A DNA stretch of 64,000 bases, from NCBI GenBank assembly GCA_019775845.1, contig JADQAV010000008.1:682001-746000 (forward strand), written 5' to 3'. Origin of the DNA: Myrmaecium sp. VS I D KN 1. Lineage: Eukaryota > Ascomycota > Dothideomycetes > Valsariales > Valsariaceae. The notes under the pieces are model-generated. The model saw nothing but the letters and a program-made list of their open reading frames with translations. It was not told where the DNA came from and did not search any database. Both the position numbers and the translations under genes were made by a program. Within the stretch, counting starts at the first letter, position 1, and every line of letters starts with the position of its first letter. Of this stretch, positions 1 to 11,496 are shown piece after piece.

Positions 1-121
1 GAAAAGCCGCGCTTTCTAGTCTCCATATCGTCGCCTTAAATCATAGCTCGTTTGTTCACCATAACATAGGCCCCTTTCGAGGCCGGATGAAGCGTACCAG
101 GCCCGGGTACAGCAATCCTCA

Positions 122-1780
122 TCACTTACCCTTCTTGTCCTCAAATTGGCCCTCTTGAGTCTCCACGTACGGATGCTTGATGGTCAAACACCAGATGTCC
201 AGGTAATCGCAGATCGTCACGATAACATCGAAAACGAAGGAGCCGTACACGCCGAAACCGAAGCCTAAGCACATGAACATGAAGGCAACCTGGTAGACCC
301 CGTCGCCCAAAGCAGACGGCCAGCCTAGGTAGCCATTCATGTCAAGATTGGCGCTGACGTTCTCGCGCAGCCATGGTCCGAGAGAGTCTATGACGCCGTA
401 GAGCAAGGGCAGAATCAGCACGTTCGTAAATGGAAAACGCGACTTGGTCAGGTGCGCCACAATCATCTGGCCTACTGAGTAGGCGTTGATGAGGCCGACA
501 TAGAAGACGAAAGGGACAAGGTGCTGCTTCAGAATGATCGGTTGCAGATGGAGGTAAATAGGGATTAGGGTCCATGCGCCGAAGAACGGTACCAGACCGA
601 GCAAGGCGATCCGTGTACGCTGCCCACGGGCACGACGGGCCTTGAAAACATTGAGGGTGCTGTGAATGCATTAGCGGACGCCGCGCATGATAGAACTGAA
701 GCAATGCCAACCTTAGAACCGTGTTGAAGACGAGAACAATGCCTCCATACACCATGTACCACTCATTCCAAGCCATGTTGTACATCAAATCGGGAATGAT
801 TGACAATTGCGGAACGCCAATGGTTGGAAGCATGGGTTGCTGCCAGAAGCTGCCACCACCAACATAGCCGGTGATTGCGTATACCACACAGAGAGTAAGG
901 ATGCCCTCAACCGGTCCAGAGATGATGCCGAGGGTGAGAGTGTGGGTGTGATACTCGTCCCACGTCTGGACATAGAATGTGAGGAGCGCTTTGTCACCAG
1001 TTAGCGTTTCTGAACCACGCCTTGGAGACCTCTCAACTTACAGGCGAAAAGCGTCATGACCGTCTTCCATCCCTGGCCAAGGTTCATGCAGGCAGAAAAT
1101 AGCAAAACCTCCAAAGTGGTGTTGCATGCGTCCACACCTTGATAATTCGCATGTCAGTCCGAATCGATTGTTATCACCTTCAGCTCGCCTGGAGCCGGGT
1201 GCCCATCTTTCGAACTCACCATGATCAAACAGCTCTCCCAGCGGGCCGCTTTGGCGAGTGCGCCGAGCCTGCGCGCCATCAACCGCGTCGAAAGTCTGAT
1301 AGAGAAACAGGCCGATCGCCCAGCTGACGTAGACCCACGGCGGACAGTCCACGTCCAAGGTCGGGGAGTACCACAGCAGCGTCAAGAAGTTGATCACGAC
1401 GAAGCTGAATCCCGTGAGCGTGATCTGCGGAGGCGGGAAGCACATTCATCAGCCATGACCAAGCACGAGAGGTATAGTCTGTCGGCTGCGCATGATTCCT
1501 GGCCGTCGGGCGCGGGGGACGGAGGTCCGGTTGGACTTGAGACTGGTCTCATTGCGGGGCGAAAGTCACTTACGAGGTTTGGCCTATTGTATGTGAGCCG
1601 AAACCGCAGCATCGTGGATCGGATTGGGTATTATACGTACGCCATGCTCATGGGAAAACACTTGATGACCACATTATTGTAGAACGGCTTGAGCACATAT
1701 CGAGATACCAAGCTATGGTCCACGCCGCTGTATCTGTACTCCTTCAGCTTGGGCAGCTTGTCCTGTCGTATGTAGACCAT
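122..1780 (-). CDS. ept1: Aminoalcohol phosphotransferase (choline/ethanolamine), CDP-alcohol type
   Basis: This enzyme should transfer phosphocholine or phosphoethanolamine from the CDP-alcohol to diacylglycerol, the last Kennedy-pathway step, in the ER/Golgi membrane. My model has six exons: 1780-1641, 1583-1574, 1424-1220, 1137-1042, 988-712 and 659-122. They sum to 1266 nt, or 421 residues. The family signature D-G-x2-A-R-x8-G-x3-D-x3-D is complete (D99, G100, A103, R104, G113, D117, D121), and D121 lies just past the exon 2/3 junction of the larger exons. The rest is a string of hydrophobic segments typical of Ept1/Cpt1 (yeast enzymes about 390 residues). Exon 2 is only 10 nt and supplies the conserved Pro-Asn-Leu before the first membrane segment. 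The ATG at 1780 starts the conserved N-terminus. Choline versus ethanolamine specificity cannot be read from the sequence. Confidence 0.9.
1574..1583 (-). other. 10-nt internal microexon of the phosphotransferase gene
   Basis: The 10 bases are preceded by an acaatag acceptor and followed by a GTAAGT donor. Exon 1 leaves two bases over, and the microexon restores phase, giving Ala-Pro-Asn-Leu followed directly by Ile-Thr-Leu-Thr. Without it the frame breaks, and the Pro-Asn-Leu expected in this family at this point is missing. Confidence 0.8.
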
Positions 1781-2452
1781 GATGGCAGTTTTGGGCGACG
1801 GACGCCGTTGCGACTGTTTGCGAGAGGGAGAGCGCCGGGAAGAATCCCCGCGAGGATGCTCAAGAAAAGGTGGACGTCGTGATGGTCGTGCTCAACTGAT
1901 CATGCCGAGAGGAAAATTGTTGGCGGTGTGGAGCTCTCCGAACGCGGTGGGGGAGAAGTGTTGCGAAGTCGAGGGAAACAATGTTGTCTCTTGTTTTCCG
2001 CGCCGACGTCAGGCCTAAAAGTGCCTCAAATTCAAGGGTCCGCCGCCTCCCGGTTTTTCTGCTTGTGAACCATGGGACATACCAGGTCAAAGGCAAATTC
2101 TGTACCAAGCCGCAACAAATCTTCGGGGGGGGGTGGGAAGTGTCTTCCTCTGTTTCCCCGACAACTTCATCCATATAAACATATGGGCCTTCAGCATGGC
2201 TCTCCGGCTCAAGAAATTATACCTGGCATACGGGGCCGGATTTCGACTCCAACGCAGCGGTTGAACTCACAAATATACATAGATCAAAGAGGACGGATCT
2301 GTAATGATGTTTTCTACTAAATCGCCCTGCTCCTAACGCTGACAGAACGATAGCAATGCGGTAAGTGATCGCTGTTCCTGCGGTTCTCTCCACAAGGTGC
2401 GTGATGCCAGCACCCAGCATGTCTTCCATGAATCCGAGACACGTTGAGGAGC
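1781..2452. other. Intergenic: phosphotransferase 5' region and NIPSNAP 3' region
   Basis: No credible coding region is seen. There is a run of nine or more G around 2127-2136. This stretch should hold the promoter of the phosphotransferase gene and the 3' UTR of the NIPSNAP gene. Confidence 0.5.
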
Positions 2453-3626
2453 TTAAGAAACCGGACTCCACGGCATCGGGATCATGATGCGACTCTTCAT
2501 GGACTGTATGAGGGGCACAGTCTTGTGCACCGTCTCAGCCCAGCCCTCGTTTTCCCAGCTCCGCTCCCGACGCTGCTTGCGCTCTTCGAGGTTCGCAAAC
2601 TGCCACAAATGATGGACCGTGTTGAGTTCTCCGATCTGGACGAACCACGCACCTACCCCTTCCATGACCTCGCGACGAGCCTTGAGCCCGCGGCGCCAAT
2701 GGTTCTCCCATTCACGGAGCTCCCCGGGATGCAGGGTATACGACCGCAACTCGAAGATTCCGCCCAGGTGCCTCGGGGGTGAAGTTGGCCAGAAGGAGAA
2801 CTCTTGCATCAGTGATGTCTTTTTGGAGGTAATAAACGACTTCAACTGTTTATCGAAGGCTGGATATTCGGGATGGTGCTGGATGGCATGGAGAGAATCA
2901 TGATAACCTTCATAACCTCGATACTCCCAGATATGTACTGCGTCGCTCAGTCAGCCGGTCTTGGTCTCGTCAATCCTTCCGGCGAATGCACCTACTGAAC
3001 GTGTTGCAATCCCCGACTTCTGTCCGCCAGCTTCCAACCAGGTGCACGTTATTTTCCGGCATTTGTGCCATTCTCGGATACCAACCGCCAACCAACTGCA
3101 CGTATTCGTCGACCTTGTCGGGCTTAACATCATGCACGACGATGGAGTGGACATATTTCCCTCGGGCGAGGACCTCCGAGTAGCTCCTCTCTACTTCCTT
3201 GTCCAACTGCCGGCCCTCGGGAGTGCCGTAAATCAAGCTTGTTAGCGGTCCTTTCTTCTTGCCGCCCTCGAGATGATCCTGCTGGGCGCGTACTTCCTCT
3301 GCAGAAGAGCCAGTAAGCGTCCCGATCGTCTTGCTGAGAAACGAAGGAGAGCCAGAGCCAACAGATGTTTCCCCACTATTTCCACTGCCAGATGAGGGAA
3401 GGGACTGACTCTCTTCTTGCTCTTTGCGTCTCTGAGCCGCCACCAACCCGTCACGGAACTCGCGCTGACGGGCATTGAAGTCTGATGCGCTGTCAAGCGT
3501 GATATCGCCGATGGCGGGGGCGCGTGCTGCAGGACGTAGAGCTGAAAGACTGAAGGGACGAGCAGCAACGGGGGGAGTGAGTGCGGTCAGCCGAAGACGC
3601 GGTGCAAAGCGTCGTGCGAACGGCAT
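2453..3626 (-). CDS. NIPSNAP family protein, probably mitochondrial
   Basis: The gene has two exons, 3626-2996 and 2937-2453 (1116 nt, 371 residues). The donor gtaggt and acceptor gcag join Asn-Thr-Phe-Ile to His-Ile-Trp-Glu-Tyr-Arg-Gly-Tyr. The C-terminal third carries the NIPSNAP (ferredoxin-like) fold signature with Phe-Glu-Leu-Arg-Ser-Tyr-Thr-Leu. The first 35 residues are rich in Arg, Ala and Ser and lack acidic residues, which fits a mitochondrial presequence. The middle is a low-complexity Ser/Gly linker. NIPSNAP proteins are mitochondrial and linked to mitophagy signalling in animals; the fungal role is not known to me. At 371 residues it is longer than the human proteins (about 280) because of the N-terminal half. 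Confidence 0.85.
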
Positions 3627-4409
3627 GGTGGCTGTGCTGGGGTTTATGCTTTGGAAGTTAGGTAGGTATGTAGTAGGTACCGTAGGGGCTTTTATGAACA
3701 GCCTGAGGATGTGCGGGGAAGGAAGACTTCAGACTCAGGTCTGGAGCAGGCAGGCGGGTTCGGACCTAGCTGCCGGTGGAAGAGGGGTCCTGCCGTCGTA
3801 AGGTAATGGATGTCGCCGGGGGTTATGGGAGGTACTGGACAGCAGTTGCTCGGCAGTCAGGTACCGGCTTTGAAGTACGGAGTGGAGAGCATACAGTACT
3901 TTGTAAGTAGTAGTAGGTTAGGTATTTACGGTCAATACCCCAAGGTAGTACTTAATCAACTTTCCTTGGCACACGTCCATCTGGGGGCCCCGGCATGCGG
4001 GGTTAGCGCCCTGCCAAGTCCCCACCCTGCCGATTGGCCTATCGTATGGCAAGCCGCTAAATAATGGAGGGATGGGTATCCCAATGCGGGTCATCACTTA
4101 TAGCACAACGACGATTGGAGAACTGCTGGACAAGGTCATGATGTTAAACAGACAAAGTGGACAAGATATCGATGAATAAATAAGGTACTAAACAAGACTC
4201 CCCAAAGAAGAACAGAACGAAAAACAACTACAGTCTACGCCGCTGTCCCATCCCAAGTCCAAATAAAAATATCCCAAGATGAGTGTCCCTCTTCGCAATG
4301 CGCAATGCCATATAAATAATGTACAACTTCCCTGCTACACAATATCTCAAGAACCAAAATATACTGCCGTCAAATCAAACCGTGTAACACTGTCATGCTC
4401 ACTCCCCGC
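3627..4409. other. Intergenic: NIPSNAP promoter and ash1 3' region
   Basis: No coding potential is seen. It contains stacked TAGGTA/GTAGGTACC motifs (3661-3686 and about 3908-3940) and a C/G-rich block near 3985-4030. The final 200 bases are AT-rich, consistent with 3' UTR sequence of the convergent-side methyltransferase gene. Confidence 0.5.
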
Positions 4410-7021
4410 CTACCAGCACAGACGAGGCTTGTTGCTGGTGTCCTTTGCATCCGTCGTAGGCCCCGCCGCGGCCATGGCAGCAGTTCGACGAGCACCGCGT
4501 ACACTGCGGGCCAAGTTATGCTTGAGACTCGCGACCGCCGCCTTCCTGCGTGAACTCGAGCGCGAAAGCGGAAGCGATGTCTTACCAGTGGGCTGGCTTA
4601 TAGTGGGGATCTCTTCGGTGCCCGCTGCGTCGCCCGCCGTGTTGTTGTCTGCGATGTTGCCGACACTATTATCCACCGGAAGAGTCTCGGAGACAGATGT
4701 GACCGACTCAGACCCTGCCAGCAGCGCTTGACCGCTCGTGCTTCTTCTAGAAGTTGATCCTCTCGACAGAGAGGAACGCTTGCTCATAACAGATCCCAAC
4801 CGCTGAAGCTTGCTGCTAGGGCGGCGAAGAGAACCATTCCTGCTAGGCTTCAAATCGCTCGCCGATGCGCTGGATGCTACACGAGCTAGTTTGCCTCCAC
4901 TCAATCCCAGAGTAAACCCACTGGAAGAGCAGGTCCCAATTGGAGCCGATTTCCTTCGCTGCAACCGCTCTGCTCGTGTTTCATTCCGCTGTTCTGTTGC
5001 GCTGCGGTCTTTTGCGGGATCTGTGAGAGTGTCTTTTGCCTTTTGAATCGCGTTTTTCGCAAGCACAGCAATTTTCCTCCTCTTTGAGACCTCTTCCGCT
5101 GTGGTCTTCTTAAGAACTTCCTGCAGCTTGCGTTTCGCTCCTGCGACAATGCCCTTTTCTTTGATGTCTCCGTTGGGTTTTGCCTTGGAGTTGTCCTTCG
5201 CTTGACGTGGTCCGAGAACGCCTCGACAATTGGGTGCACCGCATAGACACTGCTGGACGTTCTTCTGGGAAAAGGGGCTAGGTGGCATCAGCATCTCAGC
5301 AGTTACAGGTCTTGGATAGCACGCTTACTCGAAGTTGTAATCGTATGTCAGTTCTTCCCCAGGCAGTATACCGTTTTCTCCCGCGAAAAGAGCCATTCGC
5401 GGCTCCCCTGCAACCACCCATTTGACCATCCGGCAGTTCGGCGCACATGAATGGTTGACGAAACGAGCTATCGAGCCTTTAGTAGCATCGATAATCATTT
5501 TGCGATCAAAGACCATGAGATAGTAACACTGGTTGATGTTAGACGGATATACCTCAAACGTTCAATGGTACAAAGGCTGCTTACCTTGTTGTTTTTGTAT
5601 TCGTTGCGCATGCGACGGTCGCACTCCTCCTGAGTGATAATCTCCCCGGCATACTCCATAATGATCTGGTTCGGTTCGAAAGACCGCATGGCTCGAACGC
5701 CGTAGCCGCGATCCTCAGTTGGCAAAACCTCAACCCCAAAATCATAATCATTCCCTACCAGCTTGTCCTTGTTCTTACCCTTCTTCCGACCATAGCCTTT
5801 GCGACGCCGCTCCAATTCTGCGAATGCTCGATTGGTGCAGAACTCGGCGCCGATATTACAGTTGTTTTCATCACATTCGTAGAGTAGGGTGCGATTCAGA
5901 CAGTCTTCACCGCATCCGGCATCAGGAGTGCAGTTGCATTTGGACTCGGCCAGTTTTCTTGCCTTTTTCCATTCCTTGGCAGCATCTCCCACCATACGGT
6001 TTCTGGAAAATCTTTGCCAATCGTCGGGTTTCGCCTGGACCGGAAGGCGCGTGAGAACATCGTATGGTAGCTTAAAATCGCGTCCATGATTGAGCAACCG
6101 CTCACCGCCAAACATGGGGAGAGGAAAGGACTTGTTCTCCTGCGTTGGAAGAACCAGTGCGTCGGACTTTCTCTTGCGCTTAGATCCGGCCGGTTTAGGT
6201 CGCTCCTGCCCGACATACAGACCCTGAACCTCCCAACGTTTCGCTTTCGGTTTTGAGGGTACATTAGGATGCACAACCTTCTCTGGCTCTGGCGACGCTG
6301 ATGGAGTGAAGCGGGCTTTCTTGGCTGACGGTTCGTCCGTCTCTGTTGCAAGGGTGTCGTCGGATGTCCTATGTCGTAGAGTCTTCTTCTTGTCGCCAGT
6401 CAAAGCTTGTAATTTGTCCTTGCTAGTCTCATATGCTTCACGGCCGCGTTTTCCGAGGGAAGAAGAGGCCGAGGCTATGGCAGATTTGGCGACCTCTTTC
6501 ACAAGTTGTAATCTTGTTGACTTCCGTCGCTGAGGTGCGGCAATTGGCTCGTCCGTTTGCGAGCGTCCTGCAGGGCCAGGGGCGGTCCAGTCGATTTCCA
6601 ATGCTTTTGTAGCGCTTTTATCTGTCTCCTCCTTGGGCGGGTCTTCATGTTCAACCAGTGTCTGGCCGGACACGGTACGGTTACCATCCTCCCTTTCGAT
6701 ATACCGTCGAGGCGTATGGATAGCTGTTCCAGTGAGGACGCCCACGTTATAGGTTGCAATAGCCTGGCGGGGCCGAAGGCTGCGTCGACGATCGTCTTCT
6801 TGAGTAGGCCTATCGTCTTCTTCGGTAGACTTTGGCGCGTCGGAGTCTACGCTGGGAACATCGCTTGTTACACTCGTAGGCTGCGTTGAAGTGGAAGACG
6901 ACGCGCCGACGGAGCTCCGTGCGGCGGCGTCGAGAAGGCGGTTTTTGACGGTGATGCACGAAAGTGTCGAGTTAGAACCATCCGAAGAGTCAGAGACAGG
7001 CGAGCCGTCCCGATCCAACAT
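4410..7021 (-). CDS. ash1: Histone-lysine N-methyltransferase, Ash1 type (AWS-SET-post-SET)
   Basis: A nuclear SET-domain enzyme expected to methylate histone H3, most likely Lys36. Exons 7021-5585, 5528-5329 and 5277-4410 give 834 residues. A disordered N-terminus rich in Ser, Lys and Arg precedes an AWS zinc motif beginning near residue 360 (Cys-Asn-Cys-Thr-Pro-Asp). The SET domain follows, with Asn-His-Ser-Cys at 504-507 and Tyr-Asp-Tyr-Asn-Phe before the last junction. A post-SET Cys-Leu-Cys-Gly-x3-Cys lies at 556-563. The C-terminal 270 residues are basic and disordered. There is no WW or SRI domain, which argues for Ash1 rather than Set2. The ATG at 7021 is used because the frame opens 12 bases earlier only with TTG. 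Confidence 0.88.
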
Positions 7022-7931
7022 CTTGCCAGGCAAGGTAGAGGTTGTTGTGGCGTTGGCGAAGTTGTGGGGGGTGGGCGACAGCGAAGTGTATGGGAGACGC
7101 GCGACCTACGGAGTTGGAAGCGACGCGCGGGATTCGTCGCCACGTTAAGCAGGGGTGGGTAGAGCAGCTTCAGATTCACGCCGGAAGTTAGCATCCACCA
7201 AAGACACGATAGCTGCCTTGGAAAGGTCTCCTGGAGGCTCTCTTGACAGGCCAGAGGACTCTCTTATAGGGGCTGGGAGTTGTTTGTGATAACTAACCGG
7301 TAGATTCAAGGGAGAAAGTTAATGGGTGTGGTAAATAAGGCTATACCCGCAATGGCGGTCACTAATATTGCCGCATTCTTCGTGTGGACTGGTGTACTAG
7401 GCAAAGTGCTCGGTAGGTACCTTACTACCTATGAATTATGTGACTAACTGCGAGCCTACCAGGTACCTTACCCAGGTATTTATTCGTGAGTAAAGTAGCT
7501 TGCAACATCGGTAGTCTTCCGACGTACGCACATTCACCTTCGCCCGAGTGTCTGTCATCCAATCACTGCAAGGCTCGACACGCGCCAGAAAGCGTACTGG
7601 GAGCTACATGTTACCGGGCATCAGCTATTCCCCTTCAGTCCACTTCCTGGGGAAGGAGGCGTCTGGGAATCATTCATACAACTTTCTGATCAACGACTTG
7701 CTACATCATTTTCTAGGTCGGCCCTTAGAACTTCAACAAGCTATCAACGCTTCTAGAATACAATGTCGTTTTTCATATTTATTACAAGGCATGACGGTTG
7801 TCCGCACGCGGACAATACGACACTAAAGCGAGAAATATAAATGCAGAGAAGTGTAAAAACAATAGCGCTCCTGTAGAACGCCACAGGCGACGAAATGTCA
7901 ACGCAAACCAGCCGGCATCAACGGTTCGCGG
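7022..7931. other. Intergenic: ash1 promoter and erf2 3' region
   Basis: No gene is recognised. TAGGTACC-type motifs occur at 7411-7430 and 7456-7475. The stretch after about 7740 is AT-rich and looks like 3' UTR of the palmitoyltransferase gene. Confidence 0.5.
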
Positions 7932-10070
7932 TTATCCCGAAGTCGATGCATCGATCTCATGAGCCGAGTTGAGTATAGGGCGGCGGTTACTCGGCCCTTG
8001 GAACGACGGGCCACTTGTGCTGACGTCTTGCATTTCCACTCCACCACCTTGTGCTTCCGGAACCAAAGGTGCCGTCCTTTTGCCCTTCCTTTCGCCGAAC
8101 CGTTGGTCGCCTTCTTCATACTGCTTCTTGAACCTGAGATAAGTCGGGGGTCGAGGCCGCATAAGCACAACGATCCAGTTCTTCCAGAAGCTCCCCTGAC
8201 TGAAAGGCCTGTGCCTATCCTTCTTCAAGAACTTGTGCGAATTGAGATACTCTCTCGTGGTTTCACCGCGTGCCATCAGGAACAAATGATAAATCCAGAG
8301 AGAGGCAGGGTATGGTGTTATGATGACACCGTAGATGAACATAGCAAACGGTACCCTCCAGTGGTTGATAGCTGCGCCGAAGGAACTGTGCTGCTGGGCA
8401 CGCCAGGCCAAAATGTGCGCCAGGCTGGCCGCTAGAAGAAAGATTCCAAGAAGGGTACCAGAGCTGATAAACACGAAGAAATACCGATAATTTCGTCGAC
8501 CAACACAGTTGTTCAACCAGACGCAGTGATGATCTTGTGTCTCAATACAGTTGTCGCACACTCTGCAGTGATGGCCGCGGGGAGGGCGCCAGATATTGCA
8601 GCTTTTGCAATACTTCGTAGGGACCTCCATGGCAGATTGTTTACTGACAGCAGATACGACCATTGTCCATTCCGTCGTTGGAGGACCTACGGCGAGTGGA
8701 TCGTCACTATCGTTTGGTGGGGGAAAGGGATGTAAGTTACGGGGAAGAATCTACGAAGGAAGTTAGAAGAGCTTCAGACCAATAGGCGTTTTCCTTACCC
8801 CGGGATCCGTGACTGAAGCATGGAAGTATGAGGAGAAACAGATTAAAAACACATAGGCAAACAAGATGGGTATCGATGGAGAAATATGTAGCCAAAGCCA
8901 AGGAGCTCTGATGATAATTGTTAGTTCGTTTCGAGCGGAGAGATGTCGCGACACTTACGAAAAACCAAAGAAAAGACCTGTTGGCACCAATACCAATAGG
9001 CCGGTAGCAATGTTTATGGGCCGATCTCGAGCATTCTGCAAGCGACCGCCCCAACAGAACACGGTATTGCCTGTAAAATACTCATAATTCTTGCCAAGCT
9101 CTTTCTTCACCGCTTGAGCTGTAGCCTGCTGCTGAGTAAGTCGCGGAGAAGACTCTGTCGAAGCAAGCTTCTCGTGGCCTTCGTGGGAACGCAGGTTGGC
9201 AGGTCCGCTTCCTCGATTTGGTAGCATAAGATTCGGCCCAAACGACCGAGGAGACCTTCCGGGTGTCGAGGGTTCATTGGATAGTTCATTGAAAGTACGG
9301 CTGAGGTCCAGATTCGGTGGGTGTAGAGGCGTGTGCAATGGGGCAATGCTATCCCCCCTACTCCGCACGGTTTCAGCTCCGGTAGGGGTAGTGTTGGCAG
9401 TGGTTCTGTCTGGCATATCGCGATCCGTCACATCAGTTCCTCTCGACCTCGGCGGTGCGTCCAAGTCATGATGCAGACCCACGGGAGCTGCTCGGGCGGT
9501 GAAGTTGGAGCCCGCGCTCATCCGGGCCTGATTACCTGTAACATCATGCTGCCCTTCTCTGTGCACAGAATTCTGTGGGAAAGAAGGTGGTCTTTGACCA
9601 CGCTGCGCTTGTAATCGTTGTGAGCTCATCGGCCGAAAGAAAGCCGACTGGGCGATAGATGGGACATGTGTTCTGCTCGCGGAAGTGGTAGGCCTTGTAC
9701 TCGAACCTCCCATACTTTCGCCAGCCGCACTACCAACGACACTTTGAGGCACCCCGCCTCGTCGTGATGGAGGAGCGGCCTGGGACCATCGCTTCGGGTT
9801 TCCAGAAAAGGACGTTGCTATAGAGGAGGGGCGGGAAGGAGGTAAACCAGCTTCGCCGACGGGGCCAGTCACTCCAGGGACACCTCCAGACACGCCCCCG
9901 AGAGAAAGCCTCTGGTTGGGGGGGCGCGGACTATATGCGCGGTGGTACTCATCTGTCGCGGGCGCAGCACGATCAGGCGATTGAGGTTGCGCTGTCGACA
10001 TGGCCAAATCCTCTATGGGAACGGCAGACAAGGGCGAAGATGCAGGGACCGAGGCTGCGCGATCCGTCAT
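7932..10070 (-). CDS. erf2: Palmitoyltransferase Erf2 (DHHC family)
   Basis: This enzyme S-palmitoylates proteins such as Ras at the ER/Golgi. Exons 10070-8959, 8907-8799 and 8750-7932 give 679 residues. The first 350 are a low-complexity Ser/Pro/Arg-rich cytosolic extension. A pair of membrane segments follows, then the cysteine-rich domain with Cys-x2-Cys ladders and the catalytic Asp-His-His-Cys at 480-483. Two more membrane segments and the conserved Thr-Thr-x-Glu motif (Thr-Thr-Arg-Glu) come after. The wording around the DHHC core is that of Erf2/ZDHHC9-type enzymes. It is much longer than yeast Erf2 (about 360 residues) because of the N-terminal extension. In yeast Erf2 works with Erf4/Shr5, which is not in this window. 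Confidence 0.9.
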
Positions 10071-10770
10071 TGCTCCGGAACGGGTGCCTTAAGCTCGAAA
10101 TAGCTTGAGTAGACTCCAACAAAATGCATGGCCTCTGCAGGGCTAAGGGGGAAAATCCGTCGTTCCGGAAATATGCGTTCGGGGCGCCGAAGGAAGAGAG
10201 CGTGGCGAGGGCGACGAAGGCTCCGGCCAAGGTTAAGGTAGGAAAGTAGGTAGTGCTGTGCGTGTGCGGTAGGGCGCCGATCAGAAGGGCGAAATGTAGT
10301 CGAAGGAAAGGAAGGAAGGCCCGGTATGGGCGGACTACGGATACTAGTAGGCGAGGCGCAGAAAAGAAAGCCGAGAGCCGGAAGGAGAAGGAGATAGGTA
10401 CGGTAAGGAGAGGTACTGTAGTAGGTATTGTAGGGAGCAGGAGCTGAATGAGCGTATGAAGGAAATAAAGGGAGAGTCGGCACCGGAAGCCCAGAGAAAC
10501 AGCGGACCAGAGAACACAGGAGGGAGAAAGATACGAAGGCTGGGTCCCGGTCGAGGGAGACGTGTTCGGGGCGTCGTCGGCGGTGGTCGTGGACGTGATC
10601 GTAGTCGTGGTCGTGGTCGTGGTCGTGGTGAAGGAAGTGGACAGCACCGAGCAAGCGACAGCCCAAATGGTCGTTCGCGCTGTCGATCCGTCTTCGATTC
10701 AGGGGAGGCGCCCCACAGACATATATTTTACGGTACATTACCCACTTCCTTCGCATTGATAAGCGGTTTA
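10071..10770. other. Divergent intergenic region, erf2 side
   Basis: Long 5' region of erf2. It is purine-rich on the + strand and contains a GTCGTG tandem at about 10601-10630 plus TAGGTA-like motifs around 10394-10433. Frames across it read as repetitive His-Asp or Thr runs, which I take as repeat artefacts and not protein. Confidence 0.45.
10601..10630. repeat. GTCGTG hexanucleotide tandem repeat
   Basis: About five near-perfect copies of a GTCGTG unit occur in the erf2 upstream region. Confidence 0.7.
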
Positions 10771-11007
10771 CGAAGGAGCTGGTATTTAGTAAGCGAGCGC
10801 GCCGTAACTAATATACTCTATCTTATACTATACAGCCGCAATATTAATACGTTAAGAAGCCTAGATTAAAGAGTTATTTAGATCTCTAGCTAAAAAAGCT
10901 CCCTCTGAAAGAAATAAAAGTAATTTAGATACTATTAATATAATAACCGTATAGTATTCAGTATCACCGGCAGCTGCACGCTCGCTTACTAAATACTAGC
11001 TCCTTCG
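10771..11007. mobile_element. MITE, mariner/Tc1-like (TA target site)
   Basis: Terminal inverted repeats of 29 bp lie at 10771-10799 and 10979-11007 and differ at one base (both begin CGAAGGAGCT inward, with G versus A at position 11). TA dinucleotides flank both ends (10769-10770 and 11008-11009), as expected for a Tc1/mariner target duplication. The 180-bp interior is strikingly AT-rich compared with its surroundings and has no open reading frame, so the element is non-autonomous. It sits in the divergent promoter between erf2 and the NDUFA4-like gene. The near-identical ends suggest a fairly recent insertion, although the AT-rich core could also reflect RIP. Confidence 0.85.
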
Positions 11008-11496
11008 TATAAGCAATTTGTGATGTAAGGTACTGCAGAGATACATGTATGATGCCCAGTGCTACAGATGTCAATTCTACTCATAGACCTCTATGATAGT
11101 ATCGATACGATGGTCGTAAGTCTCCGATGTACTGCTAGTATCATATGTCTGCATAAAATACCCATGTCAGCCACGATCGTTGGGATGCGCATAGCCGTAC
11201 AGCCTCCTGGCGCACCCGGTTCGCGAGGTCTTATGCATGTCTTCCTAGAGAGGAATAACAGCTTCGGGGACAGTTTCCAATGCATTTTTACTAGTGGACC
11301 ATTACCGGTGCATGATTTAGTACCGTCATCTCCCACGTGACTGACGGACGTCAGTGCAGGTCGTGGAGTTTTCCCGGGTCTTGGCATGCTCTATCGAACC
11401 ACCACTCAATCGAACCCCAAAGTAACCGACGTAAGATCCAAACATCATCGTCGTTTGCGACAACAGCTCTCCACTCCTACCATATACCCCCATACG
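11008..11496. other. Upstream region of NDUFA4-like gene
   Basis: No gene is seen between the MITE and the ATG at 11497. The last 100 bases are C/A-rich and look like a 5' leader. Confidence 0.45.

Noticed and set aside
10067-10756. His-Asp and Thr repeat frames upstream of erf2
   Set aside because: They are translations of a GTCGTG tandem in the 5' region.
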